Assembly: GCA_958448395.1 (NCBI GenBank)
Contig: CAUDDP010000003.1
Location: 1 to 64,000, forward strand
Direction: 5' to 3'
Source: an uncultured Oscillospiraceae bacterium
GTDB taxonomy: Bacteria; Bacillota; Clostridia; Oscillospirales; Ruminococcaceae
Length of the DNA stretch: 64,000 nucleotides
The position numbers and the translations under genes are program-made. Below, in pieces: positions 46,446-55,563 of this stretch (the first letter of the stretch is position 1; each line of letters begins with the position of its first letter). Under the pieces are notes generated by a model that saw only the letters and a program-made list of their open reading frames with translations, searched no databases and had not been told where the DNA came from.

Positions 46446-47324
46446 TCATGTTCGATTTCTCCTGTTGGAGAATGCCTTTTTAAAATTCCATAAAATTTCC
46501 TGTTCCAGCTCTTCTGACAAGGAAAGACTTCCATTTCTGCCAGTTCCCAATGCAATCTCTGGTTTGATAATTTCTCCATGAAAATCAGATCCACAGGTGC
46601 AAAATAAACCATATTTTTTCGCAATTTTACAATACCATTCCATCTCTTCCCTGCTGTGTGTGCTGTAATACGCTTCAATCCCCTGTAATCCAGCGTCACA
46701 CAGAACAGACAGTAATTCCAAAAAAGCCATTGGCTCTAATTTTAATTTTGCTGGATGAGCCAGAACTGCCATGCCGCCGGCATTCCGAATCAATTGAATA
46801 CTCTCCACAGCTGTTGGCTTCGGACGTTCTACTCGCTGCAAATATTCTGGTGTCGCAAGATAGCGATCAAATGCTTCTGCAACACTGGACACAATTCCTT
46901 TTTCCAGCATTGCCTTTGCAAAATGCGGCCTTCCGCTGCTGCGACCGTCGTTTGCTGCGATGACTTCTTCTAATGTCAGTGACACGCCTTTTTCTTGCAA
47001 GAATGTCAACATCCGTTCCCGTCTTCCCTGCCGCAGTTGCTTGTTTTTTTCAATATAAGCCTGTAAATCAGTATGATTTCCATCTATACCATACCCAAGA
47101 ATGTGCAGCTGCGGGTTTTCTTTTGCACTGATTTCAATGCCGGAAAAAATCTCCAGTTCTGGAAATATGGTTGCTGCCTTTCGAGCTCGTTCTACCCCTG
47201 AAACAGCATCATGATCTGTAATTGCCAGTACACGAACACCTGATTTAACTGCTTTCGGTACCAATTCTTCTGGCGTATACTGTCCATCCGAGCAGGTTGT
47301 ATGTGTATGCAAATCAATCCGCAT
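46446..47324 (-). CDS. PHP-domain phosphoesterase
   Basis: The 292-residue protein opens MRIDLHTHTTCSDG (metal-binding HxH within the first 10 residues), then ITDHDAVSG and FSGIEISAK, and later a VLAHPAK and GSDFHG metal site. Three metals should bind in the polymerase-and-histidinol-phosphatase fold; relatives such as YciV/RnaAM hydrolyse nucleotide monophosphates or short RNAs. The ATG at 47324 follows AGGAG by about 9 bases, and an ATG eight codons upstream lacks a ribosome-binding site. It lies 56 bp after the DHHW-like gene. Confidence 0.85.
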   Translation of the reverse strand: MRIDLHTHTTCSDGQYTPEELVPKAVKSGVRVLAITDHDAVSGVERARKAATIFPELEIFSGIEISAKENPQLHILGYGIDGNHTDLQAYIEKNKQLRQGRRERMLTFLQEKGVSLTLEEVIAANDGRSSGRPHFAKAMLEKGIVSSVAEAFDRYLATPEYLQRVERPKPTAVESIQLIRNAGGMAVLAHPAKLKLEPMAFLELLSVLCDAGLQGIEAYYSTHSREEMEWYCKIAKKYGLFCTCGSDFHGEIIKPEIALGTGRNGSLSLSEELEQEILWNFKKAFSNRRNRT

Positions 47325-47380
47325 GGAAAAGCACTCCTTTCTTATCAAATTTATTTTTACTAAAATCTAAATCAAAAACA

Positions 47381-48445
47381 CTATTTTATAGATAAAATCT
47401 GTTCAAATTTTTCTGTATCTGCATAGGTGTTTATATGGCATAAAAATAATACCTGCTGATATACAGTAATATCCGGAATCCATGCTGTCAGTTTTTGTCC
47501 ATACTGTACATCTACCAAACAAATTTCCTCATAATGTTGTGCTAAAAATGGTATCATGCAGTTTGCCCATTCATCTTTAATGACCAGTAATCGTTTCCCA
47601 TTTTTCACATTTGTTTTGACAATTTGTAAGGGTGCATCTTCAACAAGATAAAAACGATAAGCATAATCTGTTTTTAATGCATCTGTATCATAAAGGGTAT
47701 CTATTTGGGAATTGGTTCCATCTAACCTATAGGTTGTCAAACTATAAGTCAGATTACTGTCCACATTCTCATAGATATCAATCAAATCTGGCATAACAGC
47801 CTCATATTGACAGATTTGATATAATGTTCCTCTTACATCATTTCCCACATGGGAAATTGTGTAGTGGTCATAGGGAACCGGAACAAAACCAAGTTTCTGA
47901 ATTGCACTGCGATAGACACTGTATGCCCCATAGCTTGTCCAATACGGAAAAGTACGGTAGTAGATGTAATCATCTGCCTCCGCTTCTAAAATATAATAGG
48001 CATCTGTTTTTCGGATATGCATGTCAATTGCATTATAGAATTGCTTAATTTGTGGCTTTTGCTGCACCAATGGCATTCCATCTGGAAAATCTTCTGTATA
48101 GAATGAAGCTGCGTCTGGCACAGCGATGATACAAGCAGGAATCTGATAAGTGTCATAGAAACGATTGATACAATCCGCAGTTTGCTGCAAAGCATCTGTG
48201 GAAAGAATATTGGGCAAAACATAAAAGGCAGTTTCTCCTATATAAATTCCATTTCTTTGTCGATTGCCAAACTGCACCTGTCGTTTGGTATAAAATTTCT
48301 GAATGGTTTCTGTATAAGGAATCTCCATACTATCAATTTTCAGCGATTTATTTTCCCTTACATAGTGCAGAATACCCTCCACACAGAAAATTAACATCAA
48401 CAAAAAAACGGGCAACACAAACCAAAAGACAAGACGATATTTCAC
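47381..48445 (-). CDS. DHHW-family (AlgX/DltX-type SGNH-like) protein with degenerate active-site motif
   Basis: The 354-residue protein has one N-terminal membrane helix (about residues 5-27) and an extracytoplasmic domain of the DHHW type found beside MBOAT acyltransferases. NGIYIGETAFYVL (about 65-77) and ISHVGNDVRGTLYQ (about 197-210) are recognisable. The defining motif, normally an aspartate and histidines in a YYxTDHHWTxxGAY string, reads YYRTFPYWTSYGAY here. F166-P167-Y168 therefore replace D-H-H, with W169 and the flanking residues kept. The catalytic Asp/His are gone although the gene is intact, with AGGAGG 7 bases before a GTG start. It directly follows the MBOAT-like gene. Confidence 0.8.
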   Translation of the reverse strand: MKYRLVFWFVLPVFLLMLIFCVEGILHYVRENKSLKIDSMEIPYTETIQKFYTKRQVQFGNRQRNGIYIGETAFYVLPNILSTDALQQTADCINRFYDTYQIPACIIAVPDAASFYTEDFPDGMPLVQQKPQIKQFYNAIDMHIRKTDAYYILEAEADDYIYYRTFPYWTSYGAYSVYRSAIQKLGFVPVPYDHYTISHVGNDVRGTLYQICQYEAVMPDLIDIYENVDSNLTYSLTTYRLDGTNSQIDTLYDTDALKTDYAYRFYLVEDAPLQIVKTNVKNGKRLLVIKDEWANCMIPFLAQHYEEICLVDVQYGQKLTAWIPDITVYQQVLFLCHINTYADTEKFEQILSIK

Positions 48446-48506
48446 CAGCTTCCCTCCTTTTCAATTAAGCAACTCCAAATGAGATAGATTGCAGCTTTTT
48501 GATGTG

Positions 48507-49856
48507 TTACCATTGCAGGAATAACGATGGAACAGCATCACTCACTATTGCTGCAATGCTCAAGCATAACAATAATATATTGCCAACCGATATACCAATA
48601 GTTCCAATCCAAGCTGTCTGCTTTCGCTGAAACAACCATCTTTTTACCACTCGATGCCATCCAGTTGTACAAAACAATGCAATTAACAGCATCCATATAC
48701 TTGTTTGTAAAAAATACAAATCTTGATAACAAACCAAATCCCTGCTTTTCCCAAACAGAAATCCCCACGCTGAAACCGCTTCTTTCAGGGTATCTGCACA
48801 GAATAAACTCCAACCCAAAATGCCAACCAAAAACATCATGCACCACTCCAGTACATGCGGTAACTGCCATTTCCGATGTATCCATATAGAAAACAACAGA
48901 AAAATACCTGTCAGCAAACCCCAAAGTAATGCAGTCATTCGTCCACGACAAAACCAGCCAAACAAACCATATGCTAGAATCAGATGCAGCCAACGAAATG
49001 ATTTCTGTCTAAAAGTTACATAAACTGTTTGCAAAAACCATTTGCAAACAGTTCTATTCCAATTACAAAAAAAGACTAAAAATCGGCGATTCCAAAACAA
49101 CGATTGATTACTCTCTGGCAGTGTATAGCCATAACATGCTGCAAATCCAATTGCCATATCGGTATAGCCAGCAATTTGAAAATAGAAGGATAAAAAATAA
49201 ATTCCATAATACATCCAAGTAAAAAATATGGTATTCCGTTCTGTTGCTGCCTGCATTTGCTGAAGAATCAGGGAAAGCTGACCGCTGAGCAAAACAACCT
49301 TTGCCAAACCACAAATCAATTTGCTAAGACCTTTCCCAATTTGCTCTGCACTGCAACGTAACCTTCGATGCAATCGTTGAAATGCTGTATATGATATATA
49401 AGGTCCAAAGAGCAGTTTTGGGAAAAAACACATATATAAAACAAATCGTCCCCCCATTTTATCTGGTTGTAAATGACGTTGCACAATTTGATGAACATAA
49501 GAGAGACTTTGCAATGTCAGGATAGAGATACCAGCTAAATAAAGCGGTCTGCCAAATAACAAACATGTATGCGGTGGCCGCAAAAAGAATAGTGCTGCAA
49601 GATAGACAGCATCGTGAAACAGAAGCAGCATTTTTGTTCTAAATACAAAAGGAGAAAGTTTTGCCAGATATTTGCCGCAAAAATTAGTAAATAAAACTAA
49701 CCCAAAGAATAACAAACAGGTTTCCTTCTGCCAGATTATTAACAGCATAATACTAGTTATCAATAAGACTGACTGCTGAAAGCGACATGGTAAACTATGA
49801 TACAGGAAAAGCGAGACAGGAAACAAAACAAACAGAAAAAAAATATTTAGAAACAA
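48507..49856 (-). CDS. MBOAT-family membrane O-acyltransferase-like protein lacking the catalytic histidines
   Basis: The 449-residue polytopic protein (about nine to eleven helices) belongs to the DltB/AlgI branch: FFPKLLFGPYISY, FQIAGYTDMAIGFAACYGY and the LWGLLTGIF region align with family patterns. Both histidines are missing. The H of RWHISLSxWF is N267 in NWNRTVCKWF, and the active-site H of LWHG falls on C303/R304 in GWFCRGRMTALLWG. DltB/AlgI enzymes move acyl groups across the membrane onto wall polymers; this copy should not transfer by that chemistry. The start is a TTG at 49856 with AGGAGG 7 bases upstream; an ATG at 49874 has no ribosome-binding site. Confidence 0.78.
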   Translation of the reverse strand: MFLNIFFLFVLFPVSLFLYHSLPCRFQQSVLLITSIMLLIIWQKETCLLFFGLVLFTNFCGKYLAKLSPFVFRTKMLLLFHDAVYLAALFFLRPPHTCLLFGRPLYLAGISILTLQSLSYVHQIVQRHLQPDKMGGRFVLYMCFFPKLLFGPYISYTAFQRLHRRLRCSAEQIGKGLSKLICGLAKVVLLSGQLSLILQQMQAATERNTIFFTWMYYGIYFLSFYFQIAGYTDMAIGFAACYGYTLPESNQSLFWNRRFLVFFCNWNRTVCKWFLQTVYVTFRQKSFRWLHLILAYGLFGWFCRGRMTALLWGLLTGIFLLFSIWIHRKWQLPHVLEWCMMFLVGILGWSLFCADTLKEAVSAWGFLFGKSRDLVCYQDLYFLQTSIWMLLIALFCTTGWHRVVKRWLFQRKQTAWIGTIGISVGNILLLCLSIAAIVSDAVPSLFLQW

Positions 49857-49947
49857 CCCTGCACCTCCTTCCATGATGCAGCAGCAAACAAATATATTTT
49901 AATCGTTTTTTTATGCATATAGCAATCTGTCAGTCTGCTGCAAGTAT

Positions 49948-50535
49948 TCATTCCTCCATCATCATCTCAAAAAATGCTTTTCTCGTATACATAATATTTA
50001 ATGCCTCTAATAAGGAAGATGTGGACATTCTCGCTGGTAAGGATAATTTCTTCTGTAGTGCTCTTCTGCGTTCGCTGCTGTCTACATTTCCACTTAACCC
50101 TACTTCATATAAGTCGTAAGCTGTAATTTGTTCTTCCGGTGATTTAGGAGCTTTCTCTTCTGTTAAAACACCTGCTTTTGCAAATGCCTTTAACAACAGC
50201 TCCTTCCGTATACCTTCTACCCCTAATTTCCCTTCAGCAGACGGCTTCTCCTTACGATGTTCCTTTCCATAAACATCTGGTGTATAAACATGATACACTT
50301 TTCCTGCATGAATTGCTCCCTTAAGATAATTGCGAATCTGGAACCCAGCTCGGTCTGCATCTGTCAATAAGATTACCCCAGTCATACGGGCATAATATCG
50401 AATCAAATCCAACTGTTCTGGATTTTTATAAATCTGAAAGCCATTTGTCACTAAAATGACAGCATCCAAGATAGAAGAGAGTTTGATTTTATCGTATTTT
50501 CCTTCTACTACGATTGCTTGTTTTATATGTATCAT
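49948..50535 (-). CDS. rnmV: Ribonuclease M5-like TOPRIM protein
   Basis: The 195-residue protein has a TOPRIM fold: AIVVEGKYDKIKLSS (about residues 8-22) supplies the catalytic Glu, and LLTDADRAGFQIRNYL (about 77-92) the DxD metal site. The C-terminal extension contains YGKEHRKEKPSAEGKLGVEGIRKELLL, typical of RNase M5. RNase M5 trims the 5S rRNA precursor. It overlaps holA by 4 bp instead of sitting beside ksgA, the more usual partner, so assignment is by sequence and not by context. Confidence 0.87.
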   Translation of the reverse strand: MIHIKQAIVVEGKYDKIKLSSILDAVILVTNGFQIYKNPEQLDLIRYYARMTGVILLTDADRAGFQIRNYLKGAIHAGKVYHVYTPDVYGKEHRKEKPSAEGKLGVEGIRKELLLKAFAKAGVLTEEKAPKSPEEQITAYDLYEVGLSGNVDSSERRRALQKKLSLPARMSTSSLLEALNIMYTRKAFFEMMMEE

Positions 50536-51590
50536 TGTATAAACTCCTGTTTTTCCGGCATGGTAAGCATTTTTACCACAGCAGTTTCTATTGCAATTTG
50601 TTCAGGTATAGATGTACTGTTACAAGTTTTCTCCAAATCCCGTAAAATAGATAAACAGGCTCGAATCCGTGCAATGGGAATTCGATTACAATCTCGAAAG
50701 GCGTTTCGTACCTGAAAATCAAAACGATAACCAAAATCCTGCTTCATATCTGCCTGTTGCACATGGCTGCGGACAGCTGCCGCCGCACGGTATAAATCTA
50801 AAAAAGAAGCAGTCAATGCAGAAAGCATCACAGGACGTTCTACTCGCATAGCAAACAACCGTTCCAAATCCCGCATAGCTGTCGCTGCTCGTTGTTGTAC
50901 CACAGCACTTGCAAGAGAAAATGTAGTAGCAGAAAGAGAAGGAATAACCAAATCCTTCACCATCTCCATAGAAATCGTTCCACCGTCTGCACAGGCACAG
51001 AGCTTTTCCAGTTCAGAACGCATCATCAAAGTATCTCCGTTGCAGCGATTGACAATTTCTTCTGCCCCTTTTTCTGAAAGCATACAGCCGTTTTGTCCTG
51101 CCCGACTGCAAAGTTGCTTTACCATCTCTGACAGGCTTGCTGGTACCGCTTCACAAACTACACCATGTTTGGCAATCCAATCAATCAATTTTTTATTTTT
51201 TCCGGAAACACTGCGTCTGCCATCCTTGACATCAAATCCTGTGATGTTAAACACCAATACTGTGACACCAGAAACCTGTTTTAAAATATCTAATAACTGC
51301 TTAAAAATCGGTTCTCTTAAATTTTCTGCATTCAAGTCGTTAATCAAAATACAGTTATATGGTGCAAGAAGAGAGAACATTTGTGCTGCATCCTCCAATG
51401 CTCGCAAATCCAACTTTCTGCCGTCCAGTTTTGTCAGTGCCGTCTCCGGCTGATTACCAGTTGCCTTTTGTATGAGCTGTGTTGTAAGCTCAGAGACCTG
51501 TAATAAGTCAGAGCCATAAAAGTAATAAAAATTTTGCAATGTCTCTCGTCGCAGAGAGGACAGCACTGCTTTTGCGGTTAAAACTGCCAT
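50532..51590 (-). CDS. holA: DNA polymerase III subunit delta
   Basis: The 352-residue clamp-loader subunit has an N-terminal AAA+-like fold (FYYFYGSDLLQVSELTTQLIQ; ILINDLNAENL), a central domain and a C-terminal collar (MRSELEKL, ERLFAMRVERPVMLSALTASFLDLYRAAA, PIARIRACLSILRDLEKTCNS). It opens the beta sliding clamp for loading. The comEC-holA order, with 14 bp between them, is widespread in Firmicutes and supports the call. Confidence 0.93.
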   Translation of the reverse strand: MAVLTAKAVLSSLRRETLQNFYYFYGSDLLQVSELTTQLIQKATGNQPETALTKLDGRKLDLRALEDAAQMFSLLAPYNCILINDLNAENLREPIFKQLLDILKQVSGVTVLVFNITGFDVKDGRRSVSGKNKKLIDWIAKHGVVCEAVPASLSEMVKQLCSRAGQNGCMLSEKGAEEIVNRCNGDTLMMRSELEKLCACADGGTISMEMVKDLVIPSLSATTFSLASAVVQQRAATAMRDLERLFAMRVERPVMLSALTASFLDLYRAAAAVRSHVQQADMKQDFGYRFDFQVRNAFRDCNRIPIARIRACLSILRDLEKTCNSTSIPEQIAIETAVVKMLTMPEKQEFIQ

Positions 51591-51604
51591 ATCATTCCTC
51601 CTTC

Positions 51605-53677
51605 CTATAGAACTTGAACAGATAAATTCCCTTTTGGATTGATTGCTAGTTGCAAATCATCTCCCTTTGCCAATACAGCAAGTGCATTTCCCCGCTGCTC
51701 TGTCAGTAACCAGTTTTGTTCCGATGTGAACAACGTAAAATCTGCTGTCATTGCTTCCCGGATCGCTGTTTCATCCGATTTCAGCGATATGGTTACCGTC
51801 CTTCCAGCACAAGTGATCTGCAATGACGAAGCTGTCCACTGAATTTGGTAAGCATCTTCGGTAATCGTAAAATCTGTTGCTGCCTGCGGATGCTGTCCAC
51901 AAAGCATATCTTCCTGTCGTAGAAATCCATCTGCCGGAACTAATACAGCATCAGTGGTTACGCCAGAAAGCGTCTGTAAATACGTCGCTTCCATCTGCGA
52001 TGCGTTTTGCAGAAGGGCAAGTGACTGTACATGCCGAATCCCATTCTTCTGTAGATAACTTCGCACATACTGTGGATTTTTATGATGTCCAGTCAGATCA
52101 ATGACATCCACCTTCTGTCCATACTGTACCAATATCACTGCCTCCGCATTCCTGCCCAATACTGACAGAAACAGGGTATCCCTCTGTACCCATCGAATCC
52201 CTGTTTGCAACACTGTCAAAAGAATAATTTGTCCACAAAGTAAAAGACTAAGCAACCGCCTGCGAGGATAACAGCACCAAATGAGAAAAATTACGCCGGT
52301 CAGCAGTAATAAAAAATTTGCTGATCTATCACTGCTGACCGGTATTTGCAAGGGAAGATGCTGATCCATCCAGAAAATAGATTTCGTTACAATTTCACAG
52401 CATACCATTGCCACACCAGAAAAAAACTCCGCCAAAATACCACCGCTCAAAACAATTAATACGGTACAAATCAAAATGAGAGAACAAAATGGCATCAAGA
52501 GCACATTTGTCAACGGAGAAAGAAGAGAGATTTCCGAAAAGAACTGACAGCTCACTGGCAATGTACAGAGAAATACCAAAAACATTACCAAAAATGATTT
52601 TCCCAATCGTCCCAACATAGTGCATGGATGCAACCGGCGAGTCAGATATGGTGCAAGAACACCAATGCCAAATGTGCCACTGACAGAGAGTAAAAACGAT
52701 ACATCTCGTATCAGGTACGGTTGTGGTAAAGAGAGTATCACAAAAGCAATCGCAAGGGCATTCCATGTACTCGACTTTCGATAAAAAATGGTACCGCTTT
52801 GTGCCAGCAAAACCATACAGCCAGCCCGCAAAATAGAAATGGGGGCTTCTGTCAGAATCGCAAACAGTCCGATCAGCAGCACCGTGATGCCAAGCCGAAT
52901 GTGCCGAAACAATCTCTTTTTACCAAAATACCCCAGTGGCAACAATAAAACAACCATATGAAATCCAGAGACAGACATCACATGTCCAATACCACTGCGA
53001 AAGAACGCTTGCTCCAGCGTATCATCAAGCAGTTGTTTTTGTCCAAAGAGCATCGCAATCATCATACTGCCATCTTCTGTTCCCGCTAACCGCAGAATTT
53101 TCTGTTGCATCTGCAAGCGAACATCTGCCAATGTTCGCTGTAATGTATACCCTTCCGTTTTTGTACAAGTAACAACTGCATCGTTGGCAGCCTGTAAAAA
53201 AATAGATTTTGCTTTATAGTATGCCGTTCCGGCAAAGAGATAATTAGAACTTGGTACTGTCATGATACCGGAAACCGTCATCTCATCTCCGTAGCGACAT
53301 CCATAATCCTTTGTATAACAGAGGATCTTTGCCTTTGTGCCATCAGGAAATGTTCCCTTCAGCTGATAGCCAGCTCGGTCACCATTGTAAATGGTCTGGT
53401 GTGTCACAATACCAGTAAATGTAGTTTCCTGTTCTGCATACTGCATCACCGGTTGATAGACTGCTGCTGTATAACCGTAATACCAACCGCTGCTCAAGGT
53501 AAATACGGCAGCCAGTAGAATGGCTGCTTTCCAGTGCAGCCTCCCTTTCAAAACCAGCAACAGCAAAACACCTATTGCAAACATCAGCAAATACAGTAGC
53601 GAACGCATTGGAAAACAAGAAGCAAAAAACAGTCCCACTGCATAGGCAGTACCGAGATATCCCATTTTTTGCTTCAT
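51605..53677 (-). CDS. comEC: ComEC/Rec2-family competence protein with degenerate C-terminal hydrolase domain
   Basis: The 690-residue protein has N-terminal membrane helices and a DUF4131-type domain (about residues 75-165). The ComEC membrane core follows, with GHVMSVSGFHMVVL (about 231-244), ISILRAGCMVLLA and multiple helices to about 490. ComEC forms the channel for single-stranded DNA uptake. The C-terminal beta-lactamase-like domain (about 500-690) keeps the fold outline, but the HxHxDH zinc motif expected after the GIRHVQSLALL strand is replaced by QNASQMEATY. The nuclease activity proposed for that domain should therefore be absent. It sits between a phosphoribosyltransferase gene and holA. 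Confidence 0.88.
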   Translation of the reverse strand: MKQKMGYLGTAYAVGLFFASCFPMRSLLYLLMFAIGVLLLLVLKGRLHWKAAILLAAVFTLSSGWYYGYTAAVYQPVMQYAEQETTFTGIVTHQTIYNGDRAGYQLKGTFPDGTKAKILCYTKDYGCRYGDEMTVSGIMTVPSSNYLFAGTAYYKAKSIFLQAANDAVVTCTKTEGYTLQRTLADVRLQMQQKILRLAGTEDGSMMIAMLFGQKQLLDDTLEQAFFRSGIGHVMSVSGFHMVVLLLPLGYFGKKRLFRHIRLGITVLLIGLFAILTEAPISILRAGCMVLLAQSGTIFYRKSSTWNALAIAFVILSLPQPYLIRDVSFLLSVSGTFGIGVLAPYLTRRLHPCTMLGRLGKSFLVMFLVFLCTLPVSCQFFSEISLLSPLTNVLLMPFCSLILICTVLIVLSGGILAEFFSGVAMVCCEIVTKSIFWMDQHLPLQIPVSSDRSANFLLLLTGVIFLIWCCYPRRRLLSLLLCGQIILLTVLQTGIRWVQRDTLFLSVLGRNAEAVILVQYGQKVDVIDLTGHHKNPQYVRSYLQKNGIRHVQSLALLQNASQMEATYLQTLSGVTTDAVLVPADGFLRQEDMLCGQHPQAATDFTITEDAYQIQWTASSLQITCAGRTVTISLKSDETAIREAMTADFTLFTSEQNWLLTEQRGNALAVLAKGDDLQLAINPKGNLSVQVL

Positions 53678-53700
53678 TTTCTTTGTATTCGTATTGATAA

Positions 53701-54246
53701 CTATACCTCAAATAGCGGCAGCGGTGCAAGATAGATCAAATCTGATCGGTCAATGGCATCTCCCTCTGCCAGTATGGCAGCCTTTCCAGCAACAATACCG
53801 CCAGCCTGACGGGTCAATGCTTCCAAGGCTGCAATCGACTCCCCTGTGCTGATCACATCATCTATCAACAACACCCGTTTGCCTTTTAGCCAGCCTGCTT
53901 TTTCTCCATCTAAATATAGTGTCTGCTGGGCTGCAGTGGTAATAGAGTGTACTGCAACTGAAATGCTGTCTGTCATATATCCCTTAACAGACTTTCTTGC
54001 AACGACATATGGCTTTCCGGTTTGTCGGGAGAGTTCGTATGCCAATGGAATGCCTTTACACTCTGCTGTCAAGATATAATCGTAGTCACAAATCTTGCAC
54101 TTCTCCACCAGTTCTTTGGCACATGCTTCTGTCAATTCTACATCAGAAAATAGGATAAATGCTGCAATTTCCAATTGATCTGAAATGCGGCAGCGTTTGA
54201 GCTTTCGAGTTAACCCGGCAACGTGCAGGGTGTAGTACTCTGCCAT
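53701..54246 (-). CDS. Phosphoribosyltransferase, adenine phosphoribosyltransferase-like
   Basis: The 181-residue protein has a PRTase fold. The PRPP-binding motif VLLIDDVISTGES (about residues 121-133) follows AECKGIPLAYELSRQTGKPYVVARKS, which resembles the APRT/xanthine PRTase substrate loop. It should condense PRPP with a purine base, possibly in salvage. The start at 54246 is preferred because GGAGG lies 9 bases upstream; an ATG two codons earlier (54252) is only 3 bases from the Shine-Dalgarno. It precedes comEC by 23 bp. Substrate specificity is uncertain. Confidence 0.83.
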   Translation of the reverse strand: MAEYYTLHVAGLTRKLKRCRISDQLEIAAFILFSDVELTEACAKELVEKCKICDYDYILTAECKGIPLAYELSRQTGKPYVVARKSVKGYMTDSISVAVHSITTAAQQTLYLDGEKAGWLKGKRVLLIDDVISTGESIAALEALTRQAGGIVAGKAAILAEGDAIDRSDLIYLAPLPLFEV

Positions 54247-54271
54247 TTTCATTTTCCTCCTTATTTCAGCA

Positions 54272-54658
54272 TTATAGCTGTACTTTTCCTTGCTTTTCTA
54301 AAAATTCCAGGAATTCCATTGTATGCGGACAACCTTGTGAGAAACCACATTTCTTTCCATTTAAGATTAACAATACAGCTTGATCTACCAATGTAACAGA
54401 TTGCAACTGATCCATAGTATATTGTTTTTCCTTTTGTAATCCTTGTCGAATATAAATGGTAGTTTCATCCCATGCAATACGAAAACGCAGCGTACAAATG
54501 AGAAAATAAACACCCAGCAGCAAAAACAACAGCAGAAACAATAGGTAGTAGATTTCATCTGTTTTCCATTTCATGAGAAAAACAATGCTTGCAATTGTGA
54601 ACACAATCGTTATAAAGCTATAAATAAGAATATCTTTTTTTGTTGCTGTTACTTTCAT
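54272..54658 (-). CDS. Small membrane protein with PH-like domain, paralogue of its neighbour
   Basis: The 128-residue protein has two helices (about residues 9-30 and 37-57) and then a short beta-rich domain of the bacterial PH type: RFRIAWDETTIYIRQGLQKEKQYTMDQLQSVTLVDQAVLLI. It overlaps the preceding gene (54655-55128) by 4 bp, and both share the order membrane hairpin, NFRIA/RFRIA, then a helix near EFLEFLEKQ/EFMQYLCDY. They look like a tandem duplication. No function is known. Confidence 0.75.
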   Translation of the reverse strand: MKVTATKKDILIYSFITIVFTIASIVFLMKWKTDEIYYLLFLLLFLLLGVYFLICTLRFRIAWDETTIYIRQGLQKEKQYTMDQLQSVTLVDQAVLLILNGKKCGFSQGCPHTMEFLEFLEKQGKVQL

Positions 54659-55128
54659 GCTTGCTTCTCCTTTAAATAGTCACATAAATACTGCATAAAC
54701 TCTATGGAACCCAAAAAGAAATCCTTCTCTACTCGTATTTTTCCCTGCGTTGTTATAATAGAAAAGCCATCTTCTTTTAAATGAATTTTCTGCACATCAT
54801 CCAATGCATATTTTTTCTCTTTTCCCCAAAAATTGCGAACTGTAAAACCAGTTCGATCATATGCAATCCGAAAATTATGTGCATAAATCAATAGCAGAAT
54901 GGCTGTCGCCAAAAAAGCCGCTGCCAGGATAGGAAGCAGGAAACTGGCATTTTCCTGCTCTCCTTTTAATTTTAAAAAGAGAAAAAAACCTCCTGCAAGC
55001 AATGAAGCAACTGAAATAATTGGAAAAACCTTAGAGGCTTTTACAACACCCGTTACATCTGTCCGTGCTTCTTCTGTTTCTGAAACTTTTTTCGCTGCTT
55101 CTATTGCAGCACGTTCCAACAGTCCCAT
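54655..55128 (-). CDS. Small membrane protein with PH-like domain
   Basis: The 157-residue protein has a charged cytosolic N-terminus (about residues 1-30), a helix at about 34-52, a second at about 64-82, and then NFRIAYDRTGFTVRNFWGKEKKYALDDVQKIHLKEDGFSIITTQGKIRVEKDFFLGS, a PH-like beta domain. It is paralogous to the gene it overlaps downstream. GGAAAA precedes its start. These small proteins occur in Clostridia as DUF6560-like families; that label is recalled, not verified. No function is assigned. Confidence 0.75.
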   Translation of the reverse strand: MGLLERAAIEAAKKVSETEEARTDVTGVVKASKVFPIISVASLLAGGFFLFLKLKGEQENASFLLPILAAAFLATAILLLIYAHNFRIAYDRTGFTVRNFWGKEKKYALDDVQKIHLKEDGFSIITTQGKIRVEKDFFLGSIEFMQYLCDYLKEKQA

Positions 55129-55194
55129 ATTTTTCCTTTCTATCGTTTTGGAAGAGCAGAAGACAGATCCTCCACTCTTCGTCTTCCCACTGCG

Positions 55195-55563
55195 TTATTC
55201 TACCGGCTGTACTGCTTCTTTGCCCCAGCCCATTTTTACACCTGCTAACATGTGAAAATGGAGATGGAACACAGTTTGTCCAGCATTCTCACCGCAGTTG
55301 GTGACAATGCGATAGCCGTCCTTCAGATTTTCCTGCTCTGCAATTTTGGCAGCCACTTCATAAATATGGGCAACAACACTGGAATTCTCCGGTGTAATCG
55401 CTGCAGCACAGCAAATATGCTGCTTTGGAATCAACAGATAGTGAATCGGTGCAATCGGTGCAATGTCCTTAAAGACATAAACAGTTTCATCTTCATAGAC
55501 CTTTGTGCTTGGAATTTCACCAGCTACAATTTTACAAAACAAACAATCTTCCATGTGACTCAA
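55195..55563 (-). CDS. HIT-family nucleotide-binding hydrolase (HinT-type)
   Basis: The 122-residue histidine-triad protein has CLFCKIVAGEIPSTKVYED at the start (residues about 7-25), the RIVTNCGENAGQTVFHLHFHMLAG motif with HxHxH (about 97-104), and MGWG near the end. HinT enzymes hydrolyse AMP-N bonds such as adenosine phosphoramidates. Its ATG overlaps the alaS stop by 4 bp, so it is co-translated with alanyl-tRNA synthetase, a possible link to aminoacyl-adenylate removal. Confidence 0.93.
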   Translation of the reverse strand: MSHMEDCLFCKIVAGEIPSTKVYEDETVYVFKDIAPIAPIHYLLIPKQHICCAAAITPENSSVVAHIYEVAAKIAEQENLKDGYRIVTNCGENAGQTVFHLHFHMLAGVKMGWGKEAVQPVE

